From Sphingobacterium tabacisoli (GTDB lineage: Bacteria > Bacteroidota > Bacteroidia > Sphingobacteriales > Sphingobacteriaceae): a stretch of DNA of 64,000 nucleotides. The notes under the pieces were generated by a model, which saw nothing but the letters and a program-made list of their open reading frames with translations, made no database searches and had not been told where the DNA came from. This document shows, in pieces, positions 1 through 7,742 of the stretch; position 1 is the first letter of the stretch, and each line of letters opens with the position of its first letter. The stretch covers positions 35,429 to 99,428 of the forward strand of contig NZ_JAEQMU010000011.1 in the NCBI RefSeq assembly GCF_017908035.1. Direction: 5' to 3'. The position numbers were made by a program, and so were the translations under genes.

Positions 1-944
1 TTACGCTCCTCCCTCGGTGTTCGGCAAAAACACTTTTTATATTGTACTGCAAAGTGCTTAGCATCCGGAAAATGAAGCATTTCTGCGATATCCGCGATAG
101 AAAGATCAGACTGGCTCTTTAGCAGTTCTCTCGCTTTATATAATCTTACCGCAATTATGGTTGCTTTCACGCCTAAAGACCTTCCCTCAAATGCTCTTGT
201 TAGATTCCGTACCGAGCAGCCAAGTACATCGGCAATCTTTTCACTCGTCAAATCATTTACTAAATAATGTTTCCGAACATAAGCCAACGCCCTGTGATAA
301 ATTTGTATCTGCGCCTCTTCTTTGGAAGGAACTCGGGGTTGCATGAGCTGAATCGTATAATTATTAAAAAGCTTACCTATAGCGACACCGCTCTGATACA
401 AGGCGTTAAAAGGACCCAGTGCCTTTTTACACAGTCCTTCAATAATCTGCCGTTCGAGATAAGAAATAGATATAGATTGCAATGTATTATTCGGTTGCTC
501 ATCGTAGGCCTGTCTCAGAGCAGGTAATTCGGCCAAAAGCTGCAATCTAGAATGTCCCGTAAGTCCAAAAAAGAGTACCCATTGCCGTTCGGCGGCCAAG
601 GTGGGCGTATAGCCCTCTGAATGTGCCATAAAGGACATCAGACGGTCTGCATGGTGATTGGCTCCGTTCGGGAATACCGTCTTGCCCTGCAGTTGTATAC
701 AAAGCCATAGCACCTCATTACCTGTTTGTGGTAGGTCAACTGCATATAAGGCACCTGATCTGCCTTTGACCTCCATGATGAGGATATCATCCATACGAGA
801 CTGGATCATATATATTCCTTCGGCAGGGCTGGATAGCATTCCTTTTGAGAATATAGATAAATGCATCGTCTTCGCTATATCTCGCGGGCTACGCCTAGAT
901 ACCACCGCCTCTTTCCATAAATGGGAGAGTTCTCTATGTGACAT
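1..944 (-). CDS. AraC-family transcriptional regulator, 3' end outside window
   Basis: The reading frame opens at the ATG at 942-944 and stays open to the left edge, giving about 314 residues; the C-terminus lies just outside. The last 100 residues form an AraC/XylS two-helix-turn-helix DNA-binding domain: a first helix pair around the text LTSEKIADVLGCSVRNLTRA and a second around LSIADIAEMLHFPDAKHF, ending in the usual YKKCFCRTPREER pattern, so only a few residues should be missing. The N-terminal 200 residues resemble no sensor domain I can name. The protein probably activates or represses a nearby gene in response to a small molecule, but the sequence does not show which. The gene is divergent from the MORN/TonB_C gene at 1111. 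Confidence 0.85.
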   Translation of the reverse strand, partial: MSHRELSHLWKEAVVSRRSPRDIAKTMHLSIFSKGMLSSPAEGIYMIQSRMDDILIMEVKGRSGALYAVDLPQTGNEVLWLCIQLQGKTVFPNGANHHADRLMSFMAHSEGYTPTLAAERQWVLFFGLTGHSRLQLLAELPALRQAYDEQPNNTLQSISISYLERQIIEGLCKKALGPFNALYQSGVAIGKLFNNYTIQLMQPRVPSKEEAQIQIYHRALAYVRKHYLVNDLTSEKIADVLGCSVRNLTRAFEGRSLGVKATIIAVRLYKARELLKSQSDLSIADIAEMLHFPDAKHFAVQYKKCFCRTPREER

Positions 945-1048
945 TGTAACTTAAGTCATAATTGATATAAACCTAAGATAAGAATAAAAAACAAGAAACC
1001 ACTAAAAATCAAGCGATTGAAATTCACCTCCTGGATTTAGTTTTTATA

Positions 1049-1078
1049 TTGTACATCAATAAAATTTGAATATGTTTG
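1049..1078 (+). promoter_or_regulatory. Bacteroidota-type promoter
   Basis: TTG at 1049-1051, a 19-base gap, then TATGTTTG at 1071-1078. This matches the Bacteroidota primary sigma consensus (-33 TTTG, -7 TAnnTTTG) and lies 33 bases upstream of the ATG at 1111. Confidence 0.5.
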
Positions 1079-1110
1079 TATTATCAAAAAATAGTAACAA
1101 TTAGAACATC

Positions 1111-2106
1111 ATGAGACAATCCCTTTTCTTAATCAGTAAATATGTGGTCGTATTCCTTTTTTTATTTTGCATAAAACCGCTAAAAGCACAGGAAACAATT
1201 GTAACCTATATAAAGAAAAACGGTGGTCTTACTGCTTTAAAAGATTCAGCCGACTACACAAGAATATTAAGTATTACCCCGAATGACATCGGCCTCTATG
1301 AATTAAACGAATATTACTCTAATGGCAACTTAAAGCGACATGGGTGGGTGAAGTCTCTAGATGCTAGAAAATTACAGTTTGAAGGGATAGTAGAAGCATA
1401 CTATGACAATGAAATAGTAGAGGCGACACTAAACTATAGCCAAAACAAACTAGTAGATACTGCCAAAAGATACTATAGAAATGGCGTGCTAAAGGAAAAT
1501 AGAGTGTATTTAAAAGATAAAGTAACCCCAGATTCAATAACCGATAACGAATTGTTTAGTCGCTTGGTCTACTATTCAGACTCCCTCAACAACATTCAAA
1601 TCATAAATGGTAATGGAACAGCCAGATTTGTAGACAAAGATAATGACATTGAACAAGGCGACTATGCGAATGGCGTACGGACAGGTCACTGGAAGGGCAC
1701 CATATTGAAAGGTAAGTATCGATTTGAAGAACAGTATGAAGAAGGAATAATTGTAACTGGAGAAACCACCGATAGTCTTGGACAGAAAATAAAATATACC
1801 AAGAAACAAGTCCAACCAGAATATCCGGGTGGGATTCAACAATTAAGAATGTTTATCGGCAAGAACTATAGATATCCTAAGGAAGCCCTAATGGCAGGAG
1901 TCGTAGGCCAAGTAACCATCAGTTTTGTGGTTGAAAAAACGGGGAAAACAACGGACTATAAAATCATTGACGACCTGGGATATGGAACAGGAAATGTCGG
2001 TATAGAAGTTATAGAAGCAGCAAGCGATTGGACACCTGGCTATCTAAGAGGTATACCTGTTCGCGTGGCTTACACGCTCCCTATACGCCTGAATTTAACT
2101 AGATGA
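1111..2106 (+). CDS. Exported MORN-repeat / TonB C-terminal domain protein
   Basis: 331 residues with a signal peptide (about residues 1-26, ending KPLKAQ). The middle has MORN_2-like segments (YYSNGNLKRHG, YYRNGVLKENR). Residues from about 235 to the end form a TonB_C domain, with the pattern YPxxA...GQVTISFVVEKTGK...AYTLPIRL. Bacteroidota carry many such periplasmic proteins that combine a repeat region with a TonB_C fold but lack the membrane anchor of a true energy transducer, so a role in envelope interactions is likelier than TonB-type energy coupling. A well-placed promoter lies just upstream. The stop overlaps the stop of the converging gene at 2099 by 8 bases. The substrate or partner is unknown. 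Confidence 0.8.
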   Translation: MRQSLFLISKYVVVFLFLFCIKPLKAQETIVTYIKKNGGLTALKDSADYTRILSITPNDIGLYELNEYYSNGNLKRHGWVKSLDARKLQFEGIVEAYYDNEIVEATLNYSQNKLVDTAKRYYRNGVLKENRVYLKDKVTPDSITDNELFSRLVYYSDSLNNIQIINGNGTARFVDKDNDIEQGDYANGVRTGHWKGTILKGKYRFEEQYEEGIIVTGETTDSLGQKIKYTKKQVQPEYPGGIQQLRMFIGKNYRYPKEALMAGVVGQVTISFVVEKTGKTTDYKIIDDLGYGTGNVGIEVIEAASDWTPGYLRGIPVRVAYTLPIRLNLTR

Positions 2107-3469
2107 TGAGTCCTTTATTAGATTTCATCTGTTTTAGTAAAGCTTCTATTTCTTGATATTTTACCTTGTCCCGTTTATAGAACTCCTTTGCGCGCAAAAG
2201 CTCTGCTTCAGCCTGAGCAGAAAAACCAACTTTATATAATAACATGGCTAGGGTGTGGTGATACAATCCGCTTCGCGGGGACTGTTCGATGGCTTTGGTC
2301 TGCCATCGGATAGCATCATACAACGCATCCATATTATCTTTAGAAAATGCCAATATCTGCCGAGCACCATAGCTCAGATGCTGCGCATGCTCATGCTTGT
2401 ACCTCGATTCAGATACCTTAAACCACTTCTGGAATGCTTCGTTTTCGACGCGATTTAATTGACCCTGATAACGCGAAAAACTAATTTTCCGCTCCACGGC
2501 ATAGTCTATCCGTGCTAAAGAGTCTATCGCAACGCGATAATAATTCATATTATAATAATTTCTCGCCATGTTGACGTATGCCAAGCTATCCTTAGTCAGA
2601 CGTTTATACTCCATCGGATAATAAGATCCACTACTATTTTCACGTAGATAATTAGGACTCCAGCTACCGCTGACAAATCCTTGTAACTCTTGTGCCAGAT
2701 AGTAATTAGAAGACTCTAAAGACTGCCTAAACGTTTGTTGAATAATACGGTTATTGATATCCTGACGAGCCAGTAAGGGTAACGTTGCATATAGACTATC
2801 CACCATCTTGGCATTGGTACGGGCCAATTTGTAAACATTCCCATTATATACCGGTCCACTTTTCATTAAAAAAACCACTGTTTCAAAGTTATTTAACTCT
2901 TGAACAGTCAGCTGCGAAAGATAGTCATTCAATATCCGCTGATCAGCATAGTAATTGAAAGACTGATACTGGGTCAATAGCTTGGTCAATAATCCCCTAC
3001 TACGTCCTCCCTTCTGATATTGTTTCAGTAGCTTGCCTAAGGTTTCTCCCTTAGCCAGTGTATAAGCCGAATCAGCAAGTTGCAACAATAACTGCTCATC
3101 CCTCACTGGTTTATCATACCGCAAAATTGGATATCCTTCGCTATCGGCAAAAAGGTATACGGGAGTAGTCAGATAAAATCCTTTACGGAGGGAATGTTGA
3201 AAATCCTCCCGCTTTACCTGTACGATGCCCGATACAAACTTATCACCGATATACTCTTTATTCTTTTTAGAGACCGATGCTTTTAGAAATTCAAAACTTT
3301 CATTCTGTTCATGTACCACTAAAAACATTAACTTATTTTGCTTATTTCCAACCGTTCGTATGCTATCGTAATCTACTCGTTCAAGAAAACCTGTCTGAGC
3401 ATTAACGGAAAAAAAGATCAAGAATAATACAAATAGAAAAGGAGCTTTTATCCAAGTTACATTGGCCAT
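2099..3469 (-). CDS. Exported thioredoxin-like / TPR-like protein, function unknown
   Basis: 456 residues starting with a clear signal peptide (hydrophobic residues 8-24, then NAQTGF). Residues 25-130 have the spacing of a thioredoxin-like fold (LMFLVVHEQNESFEFLKASV, later PVYLFADSEGYPILRY), but there is no CxxC active site, so redox catalysis is unlikely. The remainder is helical, and the last 120 residues look like tetratricopeptide-type helix pairs (AIEQSPRSGLYHHTLAMLLY). It is probably a periplasmic scaffold or stress-related protein. The ATG is chosen because it opens the signal peptide and lies behind a good promoter at 3494-3524. The 3' end overlaps the gene at 1111 tail to tail. Confidence 0.6.
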   Translation of the reverse strand: MANVTWIKAPFLFVLFLIFFSVNAQTGFLERVDYDSIRTVGNKQNKLMFLVVHEQNESFEFLKASVSKKNKEYIGDKFVSGIVQVKREDFQHSLRKGFYLTTPVYLFADSEGYPILRYDKPVRDEQLLLQLADSAYTLAKGETLGKLLKQYQKGGRSRGLLTKLLTQYQSFNYYADQRILNDYLSQLTVQELNNFETVVFLMKSGPVYNGNVYKLARTNAKMVDSLYATLPLLARQDINNRIIQQTFRQSLESSNYYLAQELQGFVSGSWSPNYLRENSSGSYYPMEYKRLTKDSLAYVNMARNYYNMNYYRVAIDSLARIDYAVERKISFSRYQGQLNRVENEAFQKWFKVSESRYKHEHAQHLSYGARQILAFSKDNMDALYDAIRWQTKAIEQSPRSGLYHHTLAMLLYKVGFSAQAEAELLRAKEFYKRDKVKYQEIEALLKQMKSNKGLII

Positions 3470-3493
3470 ATCAGTAATTTATTGGTAACTCCA

Positions 3494-3524
3494 TAAACAT
3501 AGTCAAAATATTTTGAAGGGCAAA
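3494..3524 (-). promoter_or_regulatory. Bacteroidota-type promoter, leftward
   Basis: Read on the minus strand: TTTG (complement of 3521-3524), a 19-base gap, then TATGTTTA (complement of 3494-3501). This is a near-consensus -33/-7 pair 24 bases upstream of the start at 3469. Confidence 0.5.
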
Positions 3525-3603
3525 CGAAGTTTAAACACAAGAGCTACTTTTTCCTTTTTTAAAATTCTCTTTAAGTCGTTAATGTTTCAAATGAGACAGT
3601 CCC

Positions 3604-4098
3604 CTATCTATTATAAGGATATTCCTGTATCCAATTAAATCCACGCTTCCTCAGTTCAAAATCCTCTGGCTTCTGCTTAACCAACTTGATGACTTCTGTA
3701 CGACTATCAAAAACTTTCTTTAGGAAGACATCGCCATTGTCATCAACAGAATAGTCGAATGTGTAATTAATTAGTGATATTGTCTTGTTGCCAACATCTA
3801 TTCTTGGCTCAATAGCAATTTTACTATAATATTTATCCCGAACACTCGCATAGCCATCGAGTTCAAAGACAATAGACATCCAATCATTGGGAATACTCTT
3901 CCGCTCGGTATTATCATCGTCAATACGGTAAATACCGTAGAATGCTGATTTCTTGAAATAGTGGTCAATTAGCTTATGCCTATTCAACAAGCCCGTAACC
4001 TGCTGCGTTACAAAAACAAGAAGAATCATAACTTTGAGTCCGATCATCAGCTTATTTTTCCAAGACCGTGCGTATATCGGCCTTTCCAGTAGCTGCAA
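3604..4098 (-). CDS. C-terminal portion of a DoxX-type membrane protein, probably frameshifted
   Basis: 164 codons in a frame that opens with TTG at 4098 and has no plausible ATG. It holds one membrane segment (residues 20-38), then a soluble part (FYGIYRIDDDNTERKSIP, then a beta-rich tail). In related Bacteroidota DoxX proteins, as I recall them, a domain of this kind follows the four DoxX helices within one polypeptide of about 400 residues. This frame overlaps the DoxX frame by 52 bases and is open upstream of the TTG. I therefore read it as the downstream half of one gene interrupted by a one-base shift near the run of five G (minus strand) at about 4107-4111. A separate small membrane protein is the alternative. 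Confidence 0.5.
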   Translation of the reverse strand: MQLLERPIYARSWKNKLMIGLKVMILLVFVTQQVTGLLNRHKLIDHYFKKSAFYGIYRIDDDNTERKSIPNDWMSIVFELDGYASVRDKYYSKIAIEPRIDVGNKTISLINYTFDYSVDDNGDVFLKKVFDSRTEVIKLVKQKPEDFELRKRGFNWIQEYPYNR

Positions 4099-4841
4099 CT
4101 GACCAGGGCCCCCACACGCACCAACAAATTGAACAAAGTCCGGATATAAGGTAAGAGCAAATAGAGCGATAATAAAAATAAGGCCGTCGAAAGGATCTTG
4201 ACAGGGACATCAAAAAAATAGTTGGTCGCCATAACATTGATACTCACAGCTGTAGTGATCAGCGCTCCGAGTACCATCGTCCTTCGAAACAGCAAGAGAC
4301 CTGCCAGTATCTCTACGATACCTACGAAAATATTGTAGCCTTTGGAATAGCCAAAATAGGTCCAAGCCAGTCCCATTGGAGAAAACTCACCCAAAGGTTG
4401 CATCAGTCTACCCAGCCCCGGAGGAGGCATCTGCGAGTGAGTCAGCTTGACAACACCATAATTGATCAGCATAAATGCGATGTAATATCTCGTAATCGCT
4501 GTCAACCAATAGTAACAGGTATTATAGCTCTTCCTGTCTCTATCCAACACAGACCAAACCAGGGCTCCTAATACCGCAACAGCCAAAAATATCGCCAAAG
4601 AAACCCAATCAAACGAGGTGTCTCCGCTACCATTAGTATACACTGCGTAGTCATACCGATAATTTAGAATATGAATTGCAAACCAATGGCATAACTGACG
4701 CATCGGCGTAGTCAGAAACTGAGTCAAATAACCCAACAACGAGAAAGCTCCATTATTCTTAAACAGGATAAACGAAAGAATGAAAATAAAACTGAAGCGA
4801 AAGCCTATTTTCCTTGATAGCGTCCATGATTGGTCAGTCAT
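4047..4841 (-). CDS. DoxX-like membrane protein, N-terminal portion
   Basis: 264 residues with about six hydrophobic segments. The segment YYIAFMLINYGVVKL, followed by a glycine-rich loop and the helices FVGIVEILAGLLLF and GALITTAVSINVMATNYF, is typical of the DoxX/DoxD superfamily of inner-membrane proteins. The start is the ATG at 4839-4841. The last 16 residues (from CSYWKGR) read unlike a family C-terminus. One extra G in the homopolymer at about 4107-4111 would join this frame smoothly to the one at 3604-4098, producing the junction VGGPGQLQLLERPIY. Biochemical role unknown. Confidence 0.65.
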   Translation of the reverse strand: MTDQSWTLSRKIGFRFSFIFILSFILFKNNGAFSLLGYLTQFLTTPMRQLCHWFAIHILNYRYDYAVYTNGSGDTSFDWVSLAIFLAVAVLGALVWSVLDRDRKSYNTCYYWLTAITRYYIAFMLINYGVVKLTHSQMPPPGLGRLMQPLGEFSPMGLAWTYFGYSKGYNIFVGIVEILAGLLLFRRTMVLGALITTAVSINVMATNYFFDVPVKILSTALFLLSLYLLLPYIRTLFNLLVRVGALVSCSYWKGRYTHGLGKIS

Positions 4842-5015
4842 AAGTTAACATATTAAGTTCCTGTTGAAGTTAGTAAAAATCATCCATCTCTATCCACCTT
4901 TAACTTTATTTAAGACTTCAATCCTGCCGTTCCTTTTATACCCAATTCTTCAATATCCACAAGAACAAACATTCCTACTTCGATAGATTTTACGTAGGTT
5001 TAAAAAGAAATAGCG

Positions 5016-6068
5016 ATGTATATGTCTATAAAAAATAGTTTTAGTATAATCGGGTGTCTTCTTTTAGGTTTTATTAGCTCTGTATCTGGACAAGAACTCT
5101 ATTACTTTACTGATAAAGATTCTATTCAATTGGGGGTAAAATCAGCGACAGAAATAATTGTCCCGCTTGGAAGACATAGAATAACGTACGAAATTGATTT
5201 TTCTAAACCTATCCTCACTCCCATCTTTGAATTACCAGGAAGTCTAAACAAATCCCCACTCGCGACGGATAATCCCGCTATGCCATCGGCTACGGTATAT
5301 AATAGAAAAGGGGAACCTCTTTACTACACCTTGTGGTTTGATAATGGCAGTGATTATTTTTCGGAAGACCTACAACGTATTATCGCCTTAGATAATGGAA
5401 AAATTGGATTTGCCGACGAGGAGGGAAATATCAAAATATCCCCCGAATGGGACTTTGCAATTCCATTCAACTATGGTTATGCAACAGTACTACGGGATAT
5501 CAAAAAAGAACGAATAGATGAAGAGCACTGGACTGTAGTGCCAAACTCCTCTAGCTCCTTCAAAGGATATATGAACAAAAACGGAAATCTGATCACACCG
5601 AGCAAAACAAAAAAACATGAAAAAGACTATGTCTTAGAAGATGGTGAATACCTCCCTTACCCGTTCAGCTATACTAAAGATGAACAAGACATTCTAAAGA
5701 GATTTGAAGAATATTACGAGATTATTAATGATATCTCTTTACACAACTATTACAGCTCGGATCCTAAATCTGAAGTATCACTACAGTTTGAAATCATAAA
5801 AAGACCTACCGAACATTTTCCATATTACAAAATTCAAGGCTACCGCAAGCAACGTACGGAAGATGATTATACATTTTTATTTAATACTGAGGCACAAACT
5901 TTCCACTATATCGATTACCCCTATTCCTTAGATCAAGAAAATATTAAGCCAATAAAAGAGCATATACTAGAAAAACTGGAAAGAATCATCGAATACGACA
6001 AGCAAGCGTCTAAACATAAATCATCATATCCCTTTGATATTGATCATGCCTATCAAAAGTGGAGATAA
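5016..6068 (+). CDS. Exported WG-repeat-like protein, function unknown
   Basis: 350 residues with a signal peptide (hydrophobic stretch SFSIIGCLLLGFISSVSG, residues 8-25). Around residues 127-160 is a segment typical of WG repeats (GKIGFADEEGNIKISPEW, then FNYGYATVL) and a partial second copy near residue 185 (GYMNKNGNLITP). The rest is charged and rich in Tyr. WG-repeat proteins are common exported proteins of Bacteroidota without a settled function. ATG codons at 5016 and 5022 are both possible; the signal peptide works from either. No partner gene is obvious: the neighbours on both sides are transcribed leftward. Confidence 0.6.
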   Translation: MYMSIKNSFSIIGCLLLGFISSVSGQELYYFTDKDSIQLGVKSATEIIVPLGRHRITYEIDFSKPILTPIFELPGSLNKSPLATDNPAMPSATVYNRKGEPLYYTLWFDNGSDYFSEDLQRIIALDNGKIGFADEEGNIKISPEWDFAIPFNYGYATVLRDIKKERIDEEHWTVVPNSSSSFKGYMNKNGNLITPSKTKKHEKDYVLEDGEYLPYPFSYTKDEQDILKRFEEYYEIINDISLHNYYSSDPKSEVSLQFEIIKRPTEHFPYYKIQGYRKQRTEDDYTFLFNTEAQTFHYIDYPYSLDQENIKPIKEHILEKLERIIEYDKQASKHKSSYPFDIDHAYQKWR

Positions 6069-6120
6069 AAACAAAAAGAACAGCATAGGGGGTAATTTAC
6101 GTTTGTAGGAAAATCTGACG

Positions 6121-7476
6121 TTAGTCTACTGTGCTTATAAACCAATCGATATATTCTGGCAACTTTGTTCCCAAATAATACGGAAGGTTCAGTAATTTAT
6201 AAGGCTTTCCATTTGGTGTAACGGTATCCTCAACTCTTAGCTCTCCTCCATATATCCGAACTGCGAAATGATGATCCACTCTTTCCAAAAATTGATGAAG
6301 AGACTTCAATGAACCTGTAGCACCAGACTTTACTTCAATAGGTATTACCAACCCCTTGGCAACAAAAAGAGCGTCAACCTCTGCACTGGACTGAGCCTTA
6401 TCCCTAACCCAAAAGTGAGGCATTGATGTTGAGGAAAACTGTATAGAGATCAGCTCTTGTACAATCAAATGAGGAACTAATGCCCCTTTATATGCAGGAC
6501 TCAAATCTTTCATCGCAAGCATATCAGACTGAATACCTGCCGCATAATTAATGAGTCCTGTGTCTAAGAACTGTAATCTAGGCGACTTCTTAATATCGCT
6601 CCGAATCGGAGGAGTCACATCAGTAGTAGGATAAATCAACCTTATAATTTTAGCATTATCTAAGGTCCTGAATGACTCTCCAATTTCCCGTGAACGGTAG
6701 TTTGAATTACCAAAACCCTGAAATTTAACACGTTCATCTAAATACAAAGGAGCTGTATCCATAATATGTTTAATAATCTTACGTTCCGTATCATTAGAAG
6801 CGTATTTCTCCACATCGTTTTTATATGTCCCCCAAATACTCTCGTATTTAGAAATAAGGTCAGATAGATTAGATGTTACCAAATCCGCTTTAACAATCTC
6901 TGGCATTCCTCCTATGATTGCAAATCTGTGAAATTCATCCATTAAAATCTGATGAGCAACTTTAGAAACAGGAATTTTATTCAGATATCCGGCAAGATTA
7001 GTCTTACTATTGGCTTCTAAATACTCTTGAAAATTCAAAGGATGCAAATACAAAAACTCAACCCTACCGACTGGAAAACTAGGAATCTCCTGCATAGCAA
7101 ATTCGAGAAGAGAACCTGCACTAATAACATGTAATTCTGACATCTCTTCATAGAAGTAGCGTAATAATTGAATTGCAGCAGGACTCTCTTGAATCTCGTC
7201 TATAAAGAGAATGGTATCTGAAATGTCCTTCGAAGGAACTTCGTGAACAAGAAAGAGAGCTTCAACAATGTCTTGCACATTATCAAAGTTTTCAAAATAT
7301 CGTCGATCTGCGGGTTTTTCTAAATTAAGAATAATACGATGCTTGTATTTCTTTGAAAAATCACGTATTAAAGTCGTTTTACCAACCTGCCTTGCTCCTC
7401 GTAAAATCAAAGGCTTTCGATCTACACGACCTCTCCAATTATCCAAACACCCCTGAATAGCTCTCTTGAATTCCAT
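6121..7476 (-). CDS. AAA ATPase with C-terminal DUF4143 domain
   Basis: About 451 residues from the ATG at 7474-7476 (MEFKRAIQG). An upstream GTG at 7521 would add 15 Phe/Thr-rich residues that do not fit the family. Near the N-terminus is a Walker A motif (GARQVGKTT), followed by Walker B (ILFIDEIQ) and an arginine-finger region. The C-terminal DUF4143 domain carries the pattern AEVDALF...IPIEVKSG, a PD-(D/E)xK-nuclease-like signature. These ATPases are numerous and often horizontally acquired in Bacteroidota and archaea; their substrate is not established. The gene stands alone between unrelated genes, and an array of direct repeats lies immediately upstream (7493-7613). Confidence 0.85.
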   Translation of the reverse strand: MEFKRAIQGCLDNWRGRVDRKPLILRGARQVGKTTLIRDFSKKYKHRIILNLEKPADRRYFENFDNVQDIVEALFLVHEVPSKDISDTILFIDEIQESPAAIQLLRYFYEEMSELHVISAGSLLEFAMQEIPSFPVGRVEFLYLHPLNFQEYLEANSKTNLAGYLNKIPVSKVAHQILMDEFHRFAIIGGMPEIVKADLVTSNLSDLISKYESIWGTYKNDVEKYASNDTERKIIKHIMDTAPLYLDERVKFQGFGNSNYRSREIGESFRTLDNAKIIRLIYPTTDVTPPIRSDIKKSPRLQFLDTGLINYAAGIQSDMLAMKDLSPAYKGALVPHLIVQELISIQFSSTSMPHFWVRDKAQSSAEVDALFVAKGLVIPIEVKSGATGSLKSLHQFLERVDHHFAVRIYGGELRVEDTVTPNGKPYKLLNLPYYLGTKLPEYIDWFISTVD

Positions 7477-7492
7477 AACAAAAGTTAAAAAT

Positions 7493-7613
7493 GTAACAAA
7501 AGTAAACCCAAATATACACACTCATTGTCACAAAATAAAGCCAGTTTCATCCAGTATATGTAACAAAATAAAGCCAATTTCAACAAACTGTTGTCACAAA
7601 GTAAGGCCAAATT
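7493..7613. repeat. Four direct repeats with 33-34 bp period
   Basis: Four copies of a degenerate motif GTnACAAAnTAAnnCCAnnTT begin at 7493, 7527, 7560 and 7593, so the spacing is 34, 33 and 33 bases, about three helical turns. Copies at 7527 and 7593 start with the odd palindrome TTGTCACAA. The copy nearest the DUF4143 gene also contains TACTTTTG on the minus strand (7497-7504), a usable -7 element 20 bases before the start at 7476. A partial fifth copy (taacaaaag) begins at 7476. The array could be a phased operator for that gene or a scar of how it was acquired. Confidence 0.6.
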
Positions 7614-7711
7614 AAAAAATAAGAAGAAAAAACACCAATTCATATCGATCCACAGTCTATTTCCATGACCTTCCCACTTTAAAAGAAACTAAAAAATTAA
7701 CAGCAAATCCC

Positions 7712-7719
7712 TAAATTTG
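7712..7719 (+). promoter_or_regulatory. -7 promoter element
   Basis: TAAATTTG matches TAnnTTTG and lies 23 bases upstream of the ATG at 7743. No good -33 element is visible. Confidence 0.35.
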
Positions 7720-7742
7720 GGCAATACAGCGGTCGTATACAC

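Noticed and set aside
7477..7521. GTG start at 7521 for the DUF4143 ATPase
   Set aside because: The extra 15 residues (Phe/Thr-rich) come from the repeat array and do not resemble family N-termini; ATG at 7476 fits.
7493..7613. Repeats as ends of an insertion sequence
   Set aside because: No transposase, no inverted ends and no target duplication; the copies are direct and evenly spaced.
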